DNA of 64,000 bases from Micromonospora polyrhachis (GCF_014203835.1 NZ_JACHJW010000001.1:4228501-4292500), one strand, 5' to 3'. Counted from the stretch's first letter, positions 52,596-62,044 are shown. The notes: generated by a model not told the origin, from the sequence alone. A program made the numbers and translations.

Positions 52596-52801
52596 GGTTG
52601 CCCTCCCCCGAAGGCGCTCCCGACAGTGCACCCGGCACCGTACATACCCAGTATGTAAATCGTTAGACGCGTGAACCACCGATTTAGTTGCCACTGATAA
52701 CCGATAATCCAGCGGTTTTCTTCCGGCAGAAGGGAATGTTCTCCCGAAGAGAGTGGATGGCCGAGTTACCGGGTCTGGCCAGCACCACTACCGTTGAGCC
52801 C

Positions 52802-53653
52802 ATGAGCCACAGCAAGAGTCGGAACACCGACCGTCAACCCGGCCCCGAGCGGCATCGAGGGGCGGTCACGCTGCGGCGGCAGGTCATTCCGAAGAGTACC
52901 GCCGACCAGCGGTTGCTCGACTCCCGAAGCCGGGAGGAATGGAAGACCAAGGACGCCTGGCGGGCCCTGCGGATCCTCTCCGAGTTCGTCGAGGGCTTCG
53001 ACACCCTGGCCGATCTGCCACCCGCGGTCAGCGTCTTCGGCTCCGCCCGGAGCAAGCCGGACAGCCCGGAGTGCCGGTTGGCCGAAGAGCTGGGGGGCGC
53101 GCTCGCCCGCGCTGGTTACGCCGTCATCACCGGCGGTGGACCCGGGGTGATGGAGGCAGCCAACCGGGGAGCCAGCGAGGCGGGTGGACTCTCGGTCGGG
53201 CTCGGCATCGAGCTGCCGTTCGAGCAGGGCATCAACGACTGGGTCGATCTGGCCATCGACTTCCGGTACTTCTTCGCCCGCAAGACCATGTTCGTCAAGT
53301 ACGCCCAGGCGTTCGTCGTACTCCCCGGTGGTTTCGGCACCATGGACGAACTCTTCGAGGCACTGACCCTGGTGCAGACCGGCAAGGTCACCCGGTTCCC
53401 GGTCGTGTTGATGGGGGAGACCTACTGGCGTGGGCTGCTCGACTGGCTGCGCGACACGATGATGGTCGATGGCAAGATCGGTCCGGTGGACCTCGACCTG
53501 ATCTGCGTCACCGACGACGTGACGGCGGCGGTACGGCACATCGTCGACGCGGACGCGGCACTCGGCGCGGAGCGGGAGGCCGTCCGGGAGACGGCCGTCG
53601 CCCAGACCGAGGCCAGCCAGGAGGCGCCTTCCGCCACGTCCAGGGAGCGTTGA
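52802..53653 (+). CDS. LOG-family protein, type II with N-terminal extension
   Basis: A 283-residue member of the LOG (lonely guy, TIGR00730) family, which releases cytokinin bases from their ribotides, or cleaves nucleotide N-glycosidic bonds more generally. Motifs are TGGGPGVMEAANRGA (about 107-121) and PGGFGTMDELFEALTL (about 175-190). Compared with a short LOG protein it has about 75 extra N-terminal residues and a 30-residue Ala/Glu tail. An Rv1205 relative follows dapE in M. tuberculosis too. The ribosome-binding site is weak, so translation may be nearly leaderless. Confidence 0.9.
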   Translation: MSHSKSRNTDRQPGPERHRGAVTLRRQVIPKSTADQRLLDSRSREEWKTKDAWRALRILSEFVEGFDTLADLPPAVSVFGSARSKPDSPECRLAEELGGALARAGYAVITGGGPGVMEAANRGASEAGGLSVGLGIELPFEQGINDWVDLAIDFRYFFARKTMFVKYAQAFVVLPGGFGTMDELFEALTLVQTGKVTRFPVVLMGETYWRGLLDWLRDTMMVDGKIGPVDLDLICVTDDVTAAVRHIVDADAALGAEREAVRETAVAQTEASQEAPSATSRER

Positions 53654-53655
53654 GG

Positions 53656-54201
53656 ATGGCTGCGGTCTGTGTCTTCTGCGCCTCCTCCGTCTCCCTCGAC
53701 CAGCGTTGGCTCGACCTCGCCACGCAGACCGGTTCGGAGATCGCCCGGCGGGGCCACACCCTGGTTTCCGGCGGTGGCTGCGTCGGCATGATGGGTGCGG
53801 TGGCCGATGGGGCGCGAACCGGTGGCGGGCACACCCTGGGGGTCATCCCACAGTCGCTGGTCGACCTGGAGGTCGCCGACCTGAGTGCCGACGAGCTGAT
53901 GGTCACCGACGGGATGGCCACCCGTAAGACAGTCATGATCGACAAGTCGGACGCCTTTCTCACCCTGCCCGGTGGGCTCGGCACCCTGGACGAACTCTTC
54001 GAGGTGTGGACCACGGCGACCCTGGCGATGCACCGTAAGCCGATGGTGCTGGTCGACGCGGACGGCTTCTACCGGGGGCTGCTCGACTGGCTGCGAGGCC
54101 TGCCCGATCAGGCGTTCGCCAAGCCGGGAGCGATGGACCTGTTGATTGTGGTCGACTCGGTGCCGGCCGCGTTGGACGCGATCGAGGCGCGGCTCGACTG
54201 A
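53656..54201 (+). CDS. LOG-family protein, short form
   Basis: A 181-residue LOG protein with VSGGGCVGMMGAVADGA (about 36-52) and LPGGLGTLDELFEVWT (about 104-119). It starts 2 bases after the previous stop and is co-translated. It is closer to the common short LOG enzymes than to its neighbour, so the two genes are not simple duplicates. The predicted activity is phosphoribohydrolase on a nucleoside monophosphate. The TGA stop lies in a 15-bp duplication. Confidence 0.9.
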   Translation: MAAVCVFCASSVSLDQRWLDLATQTGSEIARRGHTLVSGGGCVGMMGAVADGARTGGGHTLGVIPQSLVDLEVADLSADELMVTDGMATRKTVMIDKSDAFLTLPGGLGTLDELFEVWTTATLAMHRKPMVLVDADGFYRGLLDWLRGLPDQAFAKPGAMDLLIVVDSVPAALDAIEARLD

Positions 54202-54290
54202 ATTCGGCTCGGCTGAATTCGACGACCACGCATCGTGGGTCGAGTTCGACGACCACGCATCGTTGGGGTCGAGTTCGGCGACCACGCATG
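54190..54290. repeat. Tandem repeats at and after the stop of the second LOG gene
   Basis: A 15-bp unit is duplicated at 54190-54204 and 54205-54219, both with CTGAATT; the stop TGA is in the first. Then a unit of 27-29 bases containing TTCGACGACCACGCATCG occurs three times (from 54215, 54242 and 54271). The array fills the gap before adnA. Confidence 0.85.
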
Positions 54291-54350
54291 GACGGCTGCG
54301 GGCCCGGGAAGGGGCGACCTGCCCCGGGCCCGTCACACGCACGTGATGAG

Positions 54351-57300
54351 ATGAGCGACATGCAGGCGTACCGGCTGGTCCGCCGGCCGGCTGACGCCGC
54401 GCCGGCGCACCTCGACGACGCCCGACAACAGGAGGTCGTCGCACACACCGACGGCCCACTGCTGGTGCTCGGTGGTCCGGGCACCGGCAAGACCAGCACC
54501 CTGGTCGCATCGGTGGCAGCCCGGGTGGCCGAGGGGACCGACCCGGAACGGATCCTGGTGCTGACCTTCGGCCGTCGGGGAGCCACCGCCTTGCGCCACC
54601 GGATCGAGGGGCGGGTGGCGCAGGGCGAGCACCGGGTGGTGCACGAGCCCCTGGTCCGCACCTTTCCGGCGTACGCCTTCGGGTTGCTGCGCCGGGCGGC
54701 AGCCGAACGCGGCGAGCCGTCCCCCCGGCTGCTTACCGGCCCGGAGCAGGATCTGATCATCCGCGAGCTGTTGGACGTGGTCGGCGAGGAGGGTGCGGAC
54801 GACCCGTTCGGCTGGCCGACCGACCTGCGGCCGGCGCTGCGGACCCGGGCGTTCGCCGCCCAGTTGCGGGACCTGCTGCTCCGGGCCGCCGAGCGGGGGG
54901 TCGGGCCGGTGGAGCTGGCCCGGTTGGGCGAGAAACTCGGTCGGGCCGACTGGCCGGCCGCCGCCCGGTTCCTCCGGGAGTACGTCGCCGTACTGGCCCT
55001 GCGGGACGTGACCACCCGGGGCTCGGTCGCCTACGACAACGCCGAGCTGGTCCGGGCTGCCGCCGGACTGCTCGCCGACGACCCCGAACTGCTGGCGGCA
55101 GAGCGCCGCCGGTTGGCGTACGTCTACGTCGACGAACTCGCCGACACCGACCCGGCCCAGCTCGACCTGCTCGCCCTGGTGGCCGGTGGCGGCAAGCCCC
55201 TGGTCGCCTTCGCCGACCCGGACTCCTCGACGTACGCCTTCCGGGGTGCCGACCCGGCCGGGGTGAGCGCGTTTCCGCACCGGTTCCGGACGGTCTCGGG
55301 AGCGATCGCGCGCACGGTCGTGTTGACCACCTCGTACCGGGCGGGGAGCGAGCTGCTCGCCGCGGTCGGGCGGGTCGCCCGGCGGCTCCGCGGTCCGGTG
55401 GCCCACCGCCAGCTGACCCCGCTGCCCGACACCGAGCCCGGAACCGTCGAGGTGAGCACCTTCCGGTCCAGCACCAGCGAGGCCGCCTACCTGGCGTACG
55501 CCCTGCGCGCAGCGCACCTGCTCGACGGGGTGCCCTGGTCTCGGATGGCGGTGGTGGTCCGCTCCACCGCCCTGCAACTGCCGCCGATACAACGGGCGTT
55601 GAATGCGGCCGGGGTCCCGACCGTGGTGCACGCCGAGGACCTGCCGCTGCACTCGCAACCCGGCGTCGCCCCGCTGCTGCTGCTCCTGCGCTGCGCCCTG
55701 GAACCGGACCGGCTGGACGAAGAGGCGGCGGTCGCATTGCTGCACTCGCCGCTGGGTGGCGCCGATCCGCTGGGGGAGCGGCGACTGCGCCAGGGGCTGC
55801 GGGCGTTGGCATTGGCTGGTGGGGATCGCCGCCCCTCCGGCGAGCTGCTGGTCGAAGCATTGTGCGATCCGGCGGAGCTGGCCGCCATCGAACGGCGGTG
55901 GGCGGCCCCGGCCCAGGCGGTTGCCGGACTCCTGGCCACCACGCGGGAGGCCGCCGCGAAGCCGGGGGCCACCGCCGAGGATGTGCTCTGGGCGGTGTGG
56001 CGGGCCAGCGGGCTGGCCGAACGCTGGGCCGGCGCGATCTCCCGGGCCAGCGGGTCCACCCGAGCCGGTGAGTTCTCCCCGGACGGGGTCGGTGCCTGGG
56101 TGGGCCCGATGCCCGGTGAGGGTGGCGGCGGGCCGGACTGGCGGGCGTCGGCGGCCGACCGGGACCTGGACGCGGTGGTGGTGCTCTTCGACGCCGCCGC
56201 CCGGTTCGTCGATCGGTTGCCCGGTGCCCGTACCGAGGTCTTCCTCGACCATGTGCTGGGCCAGCAGCTCCCCGCCGACACGCTCGCCCCGAGCGCCGAC
56301 CGGGGCGAGGCGGTACGACTGCTCACCGCGCACGCGGCGAAGGGGTTGGAGTGGGATCTCGTCGCCGTTGCCGGAGTGCAGGAGGGGATCTGGCCGGACC
56401 TGCGCCTGCGGGGCAGCCTGCTCGGCTCGGAGCGACTGGTCGACGTACTGGCCGGTCGGGGCGAGGGGGCCGGTATGGCGGCGACCCTGGTCGGGCAGAC
56501 CTCGGCGCTGCTGGACGAGGAGCGGCGGCTTTTCTACGTGGCGACGACCCGTGCCCGGCGACGGCTCCTGGTCAGCGCGGTGGCTTCGGCGGCGGTCGGC
56601 GGCGCGGACCACGAGGAGCAGCCGAGTCGGTTCCTCCACGAACTGCACCCGGTCTGGTCTCCCGGCACCACGCCGGCCCACGCCACGCCGGCCCACGCCA
56701 CGCCGGCCCACGCCACGCCGGCCCACGCCACGCCGGCCCACGCCACGCCAGCCCACGCCACGCCAGCCCACGCCGGTCCGGACAGTCCCGGCTCGGACAG
56801 TCCCGGCTCGGACGGTCCCGGCTCGGACGGTCCCGGCTCGGACGGTCCCGGCTCGGACGGTGCACGGCCGGTCGAACCCGGGCCGGGCGAGCAGTCGACC
56901 ACGTTGCCCGTCGGGCGGCCACCTCGGGCGCTTACCCTGCCGGCGCTCGTCGCTGAACTGCGTACCGCTGTGGTGGACCCGGTGACCCCGCCGGCCCGGC
57001 GGCGTGCGGCCGCCGCCGAGCTGGCCCGGCTCGCCGCCGCCGGGGTGCCCGGTGCGCACCCGGACGAGTGGTGGGGGCTGCGGACGCTCTCCGACGATCG
57101 ACCCCTTATCGACGAGGGGGAGGCGGTCAAGGTCACCCCGTCGAGCATGGAGAGCGCGCTGCGGTGCAGCCTGCGCTGGCTGCTGGAGAAGCACGGCGGC
57201 AGCCCGCCGGCCAGCGCCGCCCAGGGCGTCGGCAACCTGGTGCACGCCGCTGCCATGCTCGCCGAGGACGCCAGTGCTGATCGGGAGCGACTGCTCGAAT

Positions 57301-58016
57301 ACGTGGCTGCCCGATTCGACGCGATCGAGCTGGCCGCCCGGTGGATGGCCGGCCCGGAACACAGCCGGGCCGAGGCGATGGTCGACAAGTTGCTGCGTTG
57401 GCTGGCCGGCAATCCGCGCCGGCTGCTCGCCATCGAGCACGAGTTCGCGGTACGCCTCGACGACCCCAGCCGGCCGATCGACCTGACCGGTCGGGTGGAC
57501 CGGCTGGAGATCGACGCCGACGGCCGCCTCGTCGTGATCGACCTCAAGACCGGCAAGTCGACGGCGGTGACGGCGACCGAACTCGCCGAGCATCCCCAGC
57601 TCGGGGCCTATCAGGCGGCGGTGGAGGCGGGGGCCTTCACCGAGTTCGGCGACGAGTCCGGTGGGGCGGCCCTGGTGCAGCTCGGTACGGGTACGAAGGA
57701 CGCCCGCGAACAGTCCCAGGTGGCGACCAGCCAAACGGCGGAGGCCGGGTGGGCGCAGGCGATGGTGCGCCGTACCGCCGACACGATGGCCGCCGCGACC
57801 TTCTCGGCGGTGTCCAACTCGAAGTGCCGGGTCTGCCCGGTACGGAGCAGTTGCCCGGTCTCCGGCCAGGGCCGGCAGGTGGTCGAACCGCCCGCCAGGC
57901 TGGAGCAGGCAGGCGAACCGCCCACCCGGTTGGAGCCGCCCGGACAGCGACAGCCGGGGCAGCGTCAGCCGGGGCCCCATCAGACAGGGCAGCGAAAGCC
58001 GGGGGAGAAACCTTGA
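54351..58016 (+). CDS. adnA: AdnA helicase-nuclease subunit
   Basis: A 1221-residue subunit of the AdnAB motor-nuclease that resects double-strand breaks in actinobacteria. The N-terminal UvrD-type helicase has Walker A GGPGTGKT (K47) and LLTAHAAKGLEWDLV further on. The C-terminal RecB-type nuclease has VIDLKTGKS (Asp near 1063). Four cysteines (C939, C1159, C1162 and C1168) fit an AddB-style iron-sulfur staple. Between the two parts (about 774-840) are in-frame HATPA and DGPGS pentapeptide repeats. The start ATG has only a weak ribosome-binding site. It overlaps adnB by 4 bases. Confidence 0.92.
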   Translation: MSDMQAYRLVRRPADAAPAHLDDARQQEVVAHTDGPLLVLGGPGTGKTSTLVASVAARVAEGTDPERILVLTFGRRGATALRHRIEGRVAQGEHRVVHEPLVRTFPAYAFGLLRRAAAERGEPSPRLLTGPEQDLIIRELLDVVGEEGADDPFGWPTDLRPALRTRAFAAQLRDLLLRAAERGVGPVELARLGEKLGRADWPAAARFLREYVAVLALRDVTTRGSVAYDNAELVRAAAGLLADDPELLAAERRRLAYVYVDELADTDPAQLDLLALVAGGGKPLVAFADPDSSTYAFRGADPAGVSAFPHRFRTVSGAIARTVVLTTSYRAGSELLAAVGRVARRLRGPVAHRQLTPLPDTEPGTVEVSTFRSSTSEAAYLAYALRAAHLLDGVPWSRMAVVVRSTALQLPPIQRALNAAGVPTVVHAEDLPLHSQPGVAPLLLLLRCALEPDRLDEEAAVALLHSPLGGADPLGERRLRQGLRALALAGGDRRPSGELLVEALCDPAELAAIERRWAAPAQAVAGLLATTREAAAKPGATAEDVLWAVWRASGLAERWAGAISRASGSTRAGEFSPDGVGAWVGPMPGEGGGGPDWRASAADRDLDAVVVLFDAAARFVDRLPGARTEVFLDHVLGQQLPADTLAPSADRGEAVRLLTAHAAKGLEWDLVAVAGVQEGIWPDLRLRGSLLGSERLVDVLAGRGEGAGMAATLVGQTSALLDEERRLFYVATTRARRRLLVSAVASAAVGGADHEEQPSRFLHELHPVWSPGTTPAHATPAHATPAHATPAHATPAHATPAHATPAHAGPDSPGSDSPGSDGPGSDGPGSDGPGSDGARPVEPGPGEQSTTLPVGRPPRALTLPALVAELRTAVVDPVTPPARRRAAAAELARLAAAGVPGAHPDEWWGLRTLSDDRPLIDEGEAVKVTPSSMESALRCSLRWLLEKHGGSPPASAAQGVGNLVHAAAMLAEDASADRERLLEYVAARFDAIELAARWMAGPEHSRAEAMVDKLLRWLAGNPRRLLAIEHEFAVRLDDPSRPIDLTGRVDRLEIDADGRLVVIDLKTGKSTAVTATELAEHPQLGAYQAAVEAGAFTEFGDESGGAALVQLGTGTKDAREQSQVATSQTAEAGWAQAMVRRTADTMAAATFSAVSNSKCRVCPVRSSCPVSGQGRQVVEPPARLEQAGEPPTRLEPPGQRQPGQRQPGPHQTGQRKPGEKP
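56670..56864. repeat. Two adjoining 15-bp in-frame repeat arrays in adnA
   Basis: First, about seven units of a 15-bp sequence encoding HATPA (about 56670-56775), with variants only at wobble positions. Then five full units of GACRGTCCCGGCTCG (56781-56855), encoding DSPGS or DGPGS, with a partial sixth. A period of 15 keeps the frame. They lie in the linker between motor and nuclease. Confidence 0.95.
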
Positions 58017-61000
58017 CTCAGCCGTCCCTGTTCGCCCCGGCCCCGCCGCAGCGAACGGCCGACGCCGGCCCACGCTTCACCCCGGTGGAGCTGGCCCGGT
58101 TGCTCGGTCAGCCCGCCCCCACCCGGGAACAGGCGGCGATCATCGCCGCCCCGGTCGAACCACTGCTGGTCGTGGCCGGTGCCGGCTCCGGCAAGACGGA
58201 GACGATGGCCGCCCGGGTGGTCTGGCTGGTGGCCAACGAGCACGTCCGCCCCGAGCACATCCTCGGCCTTACCTTCACCCGCAAGGCGGCCGGCGAACTC
58301 GCCCACCGGGTCCGTACCCGGCTCGACCAGCTGATTCGGCGGCTGGGCCGGGAGGGCCGGGTTCCCGGTGGCGACCAGCTCGATGGCGAGCCGACGGTGG
58401 CCACCTATCACTCGTACGCGGCTCGCATCGTCACCGAGCACGGGCTACGTGCCGGATACGAACCCGCCACCCGGCTGCTCACCGAGGCGTCCCGCTGGCA
58501 ACTGGTCGACCTGCTGGTGCGCAACTACGACGGGGACATGTCCGAGGTGGACCGGGCCCCCGGCACGATCACCGACGCCGTGCTGGCGCTCGCCGGCGAG
58601 CTGGCCGAGCACCTGGTCACCCCGGCCGAACTGGCCGCCTGGACCGGCCGGTTCTTCGCCGACGTGCAGTCCCGACCGGGCAAGGTCTACGCCGACGTGC
58701 GCAAGGCGTTGACCATCCAGCAGATCCGGCTGCGGCTGTTGCCCCTGGTTCGCGCGTACGACCAGCGGAAGCTGGACTTCGAGGCGATGGACTTCGGCGA
58801 CCAGATGGCCCGGGCGGCCCGGGTCGCCCGGGATCATCCCGAGGTCGGGGTGATCGAGCGGGACCGCTACCGGGTGGTGTTGCTGGACGAATACCAGGAC
58901 ACCAGCCACGCGCAGGTGGTGCTGCTGCGCTCGCTCTACGGTGATGGTCACCCGGTCACCGCGGTCGGCGACCCGTGCCAGTCCATCTACGGCTGGCGGG
59001 GAGCCAGCGCCGGCACGCTGGACCGATTTCCGGGCGAGTTCACCCCGCGCGACGGCCGGCCGGCCGAGGTGCTGACGTTGACGACGAGCTGGCGCAACCG
59101 CCCGGAGATCCTGGGCGTGGCCAACGGGCTCTCCACCCCGCTGCGGGCGGCCGGGGCCCGGGTCGCCGAGTTGGCCGCCGCGTTCCGGGTGGCCGAGCCG
59201 ATTCCGGCTCGTACCCCGGGCGGGGCAGCCGGCGGCACGGTCCGCTGTGCGCTGCTGGAGACGTACCAGGACGAGGCGGCGTGGATCGCGGAGAGCCTGC
59301 TCACCGCGTGGCGGGGTGCGGCCCGGATGCCTGACGCGCTGCCCGAGCACATTCCGGTGGAGCAGCGACCGAGCAGCGCGGTGCTGGTTCGGGTACGCAG
59401 TCAGATTCCCGCCATCGAGGATGCGCTGCGGGCCCGGGGTCTGCCGGTGGAGGTGGTCGGGCTCGGTGGGCTGCTCGACACCCCGGAGGTACGCGACGTC
59501 GTCTGCACCCTGCGGGTGCTGTCCGACCCGACCGATGGGGCGTCGCTGCTGCGGCTGCTGACCGGTGCCCGGTGGCGGATCGGCCCTCGGGACCTGGTGG
59601 CGTTGCACCGTCGGGCGAAGGAGATCGCCACCGCCCGGCTGGAGATGCCCGGTCGCTCCCCGGACGAGCCGGAGATCGTGGTCGACCGGCTGGACGAGGC
59701 CACGCTCGTCGAGGCACTGGCCGATCTGGGGGCGGCGCAGAACTATTCGGCAGAGGGTTACGCCCGGCTGCGCGCGTACGGGCGGGAACTCGCGCTGCTG
59801 CGCTACCGCCTCGACCAGCCCTTGCCCGACCTGCTCGCCGACGTGGAGCGCACCATCGGTCTGGACGTGGAGGTGGCGGTCCGGGCCGGCGTGGACGGGC
59901 GCGGCGGTGACGCCGGCCTGGCCCGGGGGCATCTCGACGCGCTCGGTGACGTGGCCGCCCGGTTCGCCAGCGATTCCGGAGGCGGGCAGCTCTCCAGCTT
60001 CCTGGCCTTCCTCACCGCCGCCGAGGACGAGGAGCGCGGGCTGGCTCCGGGCGAGGTGGAGGTGGTGGAGGGGGCGGTGCAGATCCTCACCGCGCACGCC
60101 GCCAAGGGCCTGGAGTGGGACGTGGTCGCGGTGGCCGGGCTGAGCCGAGGGGTCTGGCCGGGGCCGGTCCGTAACTCCGACCACTACCTGCGCGGGCTCG
60201 GTGTGCTGCCGTTTCCGTTGCGCGGCGACGCGGACGGGCTGCCCGAGTTGGATCTCGACAGTGCCGAGGACCAGAAGGGGGTGGCGCGGGCGCTGACCAC
60301 CTTCACCGAGCACTGGTGGGCGCACGACGAACGTGAGGAGCGCCGGCTGGCGTACGTCGGGGTGACCCGGCCCCGGCGGTTGCTGCTCTGTTCCGGCTAC
60401 TGGTGGGGGGAGGGCACGAAGCGGCCCCGAGGCCCGTCGGTGTTCCTGCAGGAGGTGTACGACTGCTGCCTCGACGGCCAGCGCGCCGGTGGCCCGGACG
60501 ACGGCTACGTGATCGACACCTGGGCACCCGAGCCGGCCGGGGACGCGGTCAACCCGACCACCGAGGTGGTGCTACGGGCCGAGTGGCCGGCCGATCCGTT
60601 GGGTGCCCGCCGACCGGTGATGGCCGAGGCGGCGAATCTGGTCCGACAGTTCCTCGTCGCCGGCCCGCCGGCCGAGCCTGGCCCGCCGTTCGAGCCTGGT
60701 CCGTCGCCTGCGACCGGCCTGCCGGCCGAGCCTGGTCCGCCGTTCGAGCCTGGGCCGACGGCAGAGGTCGACTCCTCGCCCGATGCTGGGCCGACAGCAG
60801 AGGACGTGGCGGGGCCGACGACGGAGGGCGTGGCGGGGCCGGCCGCGGGGGAGGCCGATCCGGACATCGTGCGATGGCGGCAGGAGGCCGCCCTGCTGCT
60901 CGCCGAGCGGGACCGGCTGGCCTACCGGCACGGCCCGGTCGAGGTGGCCCTGCCCGGCCACCTGTCGGTCTCGCAACTGGTGGCGTTGCGCCGCGATCCG

Positions 61001-61558
61001 CAGGCGCTGGCGCGTACGCTGCGTCGCCCGATGCCGGTCCGCCCCGACCCGTACGCCCGCCGAGGCACCGCCTTCCACGCTTGGCTGGAGCAGCGGTTCG
61101 GCGCGGATCGTCTGCTGGACGTGGACGAGTTGCCGGGCGCGGCCGACGAGGACGCCGCCCCCGACGAGGCCCTGATCGAGTTGCAGGAGCGGTTTCTGGC
61201 CAGCGAGTGGGCCGAACGGGTGCCGATCGAGGTGGAGGTGCCGTTCGCCACAGTCGTCGCCGGGGTGGTGGTTCGAGGCCGGATGGATGCGGTGTTCACC
61301 GCCCCCGGTGGCCGGTACGACGTGGTCGACTGGAAGACCGGTCGGCAACCGTCCGGCCCCGAGGCCGCCGCTGCGGCGGTGCAGTTGGCCGCGTACCGGC
61401 TGGCCTGGGCAGAACTGGCCGGGGTGCCGGTCGAGCACGTGCGGGCCGCATTCCACTACGTCCGCGAGGGCACCACTGTACGTCCGGCCGACCTGCTCGA
61501 CGTTGACGGATTGGCGGCGCTGGTGGCGGGGCTACCCGAGGCGGGACACCCCAACTGA
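58013..61558 (+). CDS. adnB: AdnB helicase-nuclease subunit
   Basis: A 1181-residue partner of AdnA. The UvrD-type motor has Walker A GAGSGKTE (K61), VVLLDEYQDTSHAQ (Walker B), GDPCQSIYGWRGA and ILTAHAAKGLEWDVV. The C-terminal RecB-like nuclease has RGTAFHAWLEQRFG and VVDWKTGRQ (D1106, K1108), without the cysteine staple. A Pro/Glu/Gly-rich linker (about 882-949) with PAEPGPPFEPGP repeats joins them. The TTG start overlaps the adnA stop (TTGA) and GGGGGAG precedes it. AdnB is the leading motor in the known mycobacterial complex. Confidence 0.93.
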   Translation: MTQPSLFAPAPPQRTADAGPRFTPVELARLLGQPAPTREQAAIIAAPVEPLLVVAGAGSGKTETMAARVVWLVANEHVRPEHILGLTFTRKAAGELAHRVRTRLDQLIRRLGREGRVPGGDQLDGEPTVATYHSYAARIVTEHGLRAGYEPATRLLTEASRWQLVDLLVRNYDGDMSEVDRAPGTITDAVLALAGELAEHLVTPAELAAWTGRFFADVQSRPGKVYADVRKALTIQQIRLRLLPLVRAYDQRKLDFEAMDFGDQMARAARVARDHPEVGVIERDRYRVVLLDEYQDTSHAQVVLLRSLYGDGHPVTAVGDPCQSIYGWRGASAGTLDRFPGEFTPRDGRPAEVLTLTTSWRNRPEILGVANGLSTPLRAAGARVAELAAAFRVAEPIPARTPGGAAGGTVRCALLETYQDEAAWIAESLLTAWRGAARMPDALPEHIPVEQRPSSAVLVRVRSQIPAIEDALRARGLPVEVVGLGGLLDTPEVRDVVCTLRVLSDPTDGASLLRLLTGARWRIGPRDLVALHRRAKEIATARLEMPGRSPDEPEIVVDRLDEATLVEALADLGAAQNYSAEGYARLRAYGRELALLRYRLDQPLPDLLADVERTIGLDVEVAVRAGVDGRGGDAGLARGHLDALGDVAARFASDSGGGQLSSFLAFLTAAEDEERGLAPGEVEVVEGAVQILTAHAAKGLEWDVVAVAGLSRGVWPGPVRNSDHYLRGLGVLPFPLRGDADGLPELDLDSAEDQKGVARALTTFTEHWWAHDEREERRLAYVGVTRPRRLLLCSGYWWGEGTKRPRGPSVFLQEVYDCCLDGQRAGGPDDGYVIDTWAPEPAGDAVNPTTEVVLRAEWPADPLGARRPVMAEAANLVRQFLVAGPPAEPGPPFEPGPSPATGLPAEPGPPFEPGPTAEVDSSPDAGPTAEDVAGPTTEGVAGPAAGEADPDIVRWRQEAALLLAERDRLAYRHGPVEVALPGHLSVSQLVALRRDPQALARTLRRPMPVRPDPYARRGTAFHAWLEQRFGADRLLDVDELPGAADEDAAPDEALIELQERFLASEWAERVPIEVEVPFATVVAGVVVRGRMDAVFTAPGGRYDVVDWKTGRQPSGPEAAAAAVQLAAYRLAWAELAGVPVEHVRAAFHYVREGTTVRPADLLDVDGLAALVAGLPEAGHPN

Positions 61559-61840
61559 CCCAAGTAAGTCGGGCTGGAGCGAGCCGAGCCGACCCAGCCC
61601 GGGGTGGGCGAGCCCTGGCGGAGATGGGCGTCTGTGCTAGGATGATCGAGTTGCAGTTTTGGTTCCCAGAGACTCTGTGTGCGCCTGGCGGGATTGTGGC
61701 CCCAGGCGCGCTTTGTTGTGTCCGGAGTTCTCCGGGCGGGGCGACCAGCGCGACACCGATCCGCGCAAGTCGGCGCGGACGACCCTCCTCGGATCCGCTG
61801 CACAAGCGGGCCCGATCGTTCCGTCAAGGAGACGAAACAA
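61559..61840 (+). promoter_or_regulatory. Long leader of the cold-shock gene
   Basis: This 282-base gap holds no gene. A candidate -10 TAGGAT is at 61638-61643, which would give a leader of about 190 bases, typical of cold-shock genes. In the leader is a hairpin with perfect 8-bp arms (GCGCCTGG 61681-61688 and CCAGGCGC 61702-61709), followed by CTTTGTTGTG. Such leaders often refold on cooling; this is inferred. AAGGAG precedes the csp ATG. Confidence 0.6.
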
Positions 61841-62044
61841 ATGGCAATTGGCACCGTCAAGTGGTTCAACGCTGACAAGGGCTATGGCTTCATCACCCCG
61901 GACGGCGGCGGCGCTGACGTCTTCGCCCACTTCTCCGCGATCCAGTCTTCCGGCTACCGCAGCCTGGAGGAGAACCAGCGGGTCGAGTTCGAGGTGACCC
62001 AGGGCCAGAAGGGCCCGCAGGCGGAGAACATCCGCCCCGTCTGA
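61841..62044 (+). CDS. Cold-shock protein, CspA family
   Basis: A 67-residue single cold-shock domain: [20 protein letters not shown] (RNP1 KGYGFI) and DVFAHFSAI (RNP2), complete and of standard length. It binds single-stranded RNA and keeps it unfolded. AAGGAG lies 9 bases before the ATG. It is followed by two hairpins and a DEAD-box helicase gene, a pairing known in actinomycetes. Confidence 0.97.
   Translation: MAIGTVKWFNADKGYGFITPDGGGADVFAHFSAIQSSGYRSLEENQRVEFEVTQGQKGPQAENIRPV

Noticed and set aside
54333-58073. A 1246-codon open frame on the minus strand opposite adnA
   Set aside because: It mirrors adnA codon positions, is Arg/Pro/Gly/Gln-rich and shows no domain. It is a shadow frame caused by high third-position GC.
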